Assembly: GCF_001280595.1 (NCBI RefSeq)
Contig: NZ_LITU01000059.1
Location: 104,650 to 168,649 of the forward strand
DNA: 64,000 nucleotides
Source of the DNA: Paenibacillus xylanivorans
GTDB lineage: Bacteria; Bacillota; Bacilli; Paenibacillales; Paenibacillaceae
Direction: 5' to 3'
Shown here: in pieces, positions 62,615-64,000 of the stretch
How positions within the stretch are numbered: the stretch's first letter is position 1
Layout of the letters: each line of letters opens with the position of its first letter
Position numbers and translations under genes: made by a program
Notes under the pieces: model-generated
Databases searched by the model: none
Told to the model about the DNA's origin: nothing
The model's input: the letters and a program-made list of their open reading frames with translations, nothing else

Positions 62615-63151
62615 TTATTGCTCGATGTAACGTGCCGGAATGTGATCTGCCAGCCATATATTTTCATTCCCATGATAGAAGAGAAGTCCGTCCTTGACCG
62701 CTTGAGCGGCATTAATTTTCAGTATTACCGGCTGGTCATCACGTCTTCTTCCCACCTGTTTGGCGTTATCGATATCTGCGGACAGATGTACATACTGCCT
62801 CTGCCGAGGCTGCAAACCTTGCTCCATAATGGAAGCAACCGACCGCAGTGGCGTGCCATGATAGAGTATCTCCGGTGGATCGGCAGGTGATTTGGATATC
62901 TTTTGCGGAGTCGAATGACCATATAATGCCCGGATGCGACCAGAATTGATCTCATGTCTCTTCTTCTCCGAAGCTTGAATCATCTGATCCAGATCTGCTT
63001 CCGTGACCTCCTTCCACTGTGGACTCTCATGTAAAGCCACCAGCAATTGCGGAATCTCTACCCAGCCCTCATCATCCAGCTCCAGCTCATACTCCCAAGG
63101 GGCGTGACGCAAGGCGTATGAGAGCTCTTTACTTAATTTCATCAGATCCAT
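62615..63151 (-). CDS. kptA: RNA 2'-phosphotransferase KptA/Tpt1
   Basis: The 178-residue enzyme transfers a 2'-phosphate from RNA to NAD+, the last step of tRNA splicing in fungi; bacterial substrates are unclear. Family motifs are LSYALRHAP (R15/H16), HEINSGRIRALYGHS, ILYHGT, YVHLS and the C-terminal VILKINA region. ATG 63151 is preferred to 63160 because GGGAG is nine bases upstream. It lies downstream of the Imm48-like gene on the same strand. Confidence 0.92.
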   Translation of the reverse strand: MDLMKLSKELSYALRHAPWEYELELDDEGWVEIPQLLVALHESPQWKEVTEADLDQMIQASEKKRHEINSGRIRALYGHSTPQKISKSPADPPEILYHGTPLRSVASIMEQGLQPRQRQYVHLSADIDNAKQVGRRRDDQPVILKINAAQAVKDGLLFYHGNENIWLADHIPARYIEQ

Positions 63152-63236
63152 TGCGCTCATCTCCCAAACAAGTTAAACAATTCATTAGACATATACTGTC
63201 TGTACCACTACATGAAAGGGTGAACGCTCTGCTTCT

Positions 63237-63695
63237 TCAGGTTCTCTCCGGTTGTACTGCTGCCAAAATCTCCTGAATGTTGCGGGCGAGTCCCTCATCA
63301 TCTTCCTGATTGAACTGGCGGTGTCCGTCAATCCCACGATGAATAATCGTGTTCATCACGGGATGCACCTCACGGTCTGAAGCCACCCGGATCAGATCAT
63401 CGGCAAAATCTACAGCCTGCTGCTCACTATAGTTAAACGGTTTAATCAGCATACGGATGCTCAGTGCATGAGCCTGCGGCTCCGCGAGTTGATCCCGATG
63501 GGTTATGCCATATACAGCGCCAAATCCAAAAGCAGCAATCACCTGACGCTCCAGTTCCGTTGTCTGTTCCAAAGGCGTGCCGATCAGTTCACATATTTTG
63601 CCCACCATCTGCTCCAATTCTGAAGCCGCCGCAGCCAAAATTACGTCATTAATATCGTCAGCATTGATAAATTCAGTCATATTGTATTTCTCCAT
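63237..63695 (-). CDS. Imm48-like protein
   Basis: The 152-residue acidic, helical protein has features I associate with the Imm48 family of polymorphic-toxin immunity proteins: ELERQVIAAFGFGAVYGI, HALSIRMLIKPFNYSEQQAVDFADDLI and NTIIHRGIDGHRQF. No toxin gene is visible beside it, so an immunity role is not shown. ATG 63695 (GGAG six bases upstream) or 63680 may be the start. Confidence 0.6.
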   Translation of the reverse strand: MEKYNMTEFINADDINDVILAAAASELEQMVGKICELIGTPLEQTTELERQVIAAFGFGAVYGITHRDQLAEPQAHALSIRMLIKPFNYSEQQAVDFADDLIRVASDREVHPVMNTIIHRGIDGHRQFNQEDDEGLARNIQEILAAVQPERT

Positions 63696-63821
63696 TTCTG
63701 CTCCGTATTTGATCCATTCTCTCAGACTCTATGAGAACATTGTATCGGAGATAGGGTGTTCCTTTCAAATTCATCTACGGTTAGACAAACAATGATTCAG
63801 CTTACTTGTAAATGAGAAGCT

Positions 63822-64000
63822 CTATTTGTGCGTAGTACAACTTGGTAAATGATCATACGCGTAACTATTAATCCCGGCGTGATTCATCGTTTTGCGGAGC
63901 TCCGAAACAAACTCCATAAAGTACACTTCAGGACTGCGACTTCCTGCATAATATTGCAGGTCGTAATCGTAGTTTAACCTCGAATACACATCATGCAGAT
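63822..64000 (-). CDS. 3' end of an unrecognised gene (58 codons visible)
   Basis: Open frame entering from the right edge and ending TAG at 63822: LHDVYSRLNYDYDLQYYAGS…, then YAYDHLPSCTTHK. It is Tyr- and Asp-rich. I do not recognise the family. It lies 127 bases before the Imm48-like gene on the same strand. Confidence 0.5.
   Translation of the reverse strand, partial: LHDVYSRLNYDYDLQYYAGSRSPEVYFMEFVSELRKTMNHAGINSYAYDHLPSCTTHK

Overview
The window looks like a chromosomal segment from a low-to-mid G+C, endospore-forming, naturally competent Firmicute, most likely Paenibacillus. This is inferred from gene order and content. The run prmA–dnaJ–dnaK–grpE–hrcA–hemW–lepA–yqxA–spoIIP–gpr–rpsT–holA, followed by comEC–comEB–comEA/comER and yqeM–rsfS–yqeK–nadD–yhbY–aroE–yqeH–yqeG, is the Bacillus subtilis arrangement with a few insertions. 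There is also a three-gene spoVAC–spoVAD–spoVAEB operon. I see no rRNA, tRNA, IS element, prophage or CRISPR array. Most genes up to about 41.6 kb are on the minus strand.

Region 1 (1–7.5 kb) is the HrcA/CIRCE heat-shock operon (hrcA, grpE with a probable TTG start, dnaK, dnaJ). Downstream lie two split-domain paralogous small proteins, an overlooked 59-residue YfhD-like gene and a truncated prmA. Region 2 (7.5–16 kb) holds an ArgA-like acetyltransferase, hemW, lepA, yqxA, the sporulation genes spoIIP and gpr, rpsT and holA. A duplicated hairpin-plus-box element lies between lepA and hemW. Region 3 (16.2–19.4 kb) has an ECF sigma/anti-sigma pair, a small unknown gene ending in two interlocked hairpins, and a frameshifted small membrane ORF.

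Region 4 (19.4–27.5 kb) contains the competence genes comEC, comEB, comEA and divergent comER, then leuS under a leucine T-box. Region 5 (27.5–35 kb) is an aminoglycoside-phosphotransferase-fold kinase and the yqe cluster for ribosome assembly, NAD and shikimate synthesis, with a cvfB-like gene inserted. Region 6 (35–44 kb) holds a MoxR–DUF58–transglutaminase cluster, spoVA, an M42 aminopeptidase and a DUF457-type membrane protein.

Region 7 (44–64 kb) is more accessory. It has a nitrite reductase/transport operon (nirB, nirD, nirC) with an FNR-type site placed as in a class II promoter, and a YfbR-like HD phosphohydrolase. It also has a YesMN-type two-component system divergent from a CUT1 sugar ABC transporter without its own ATPase. 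An FtsX-type ABC exporter, TetR regulator and MFS pump follow, with a perfect TetR-type operator. Then come an Rrf2 regulator and SDR oxidoreductase with matching operators, a repeat-bearing intergenic region, an RNA 2'-phosphotransferase (KptA), an Imm48-like protein and the 3' end of an unknown gene.

Most of the window is conserved core genome. The observations most likely to be new are non-coding: the lepA–hemW repeated RNA element, the interlocked hairpins at 18.7 kb, the Rrf2 operator pair, and the repeat region before kptA.
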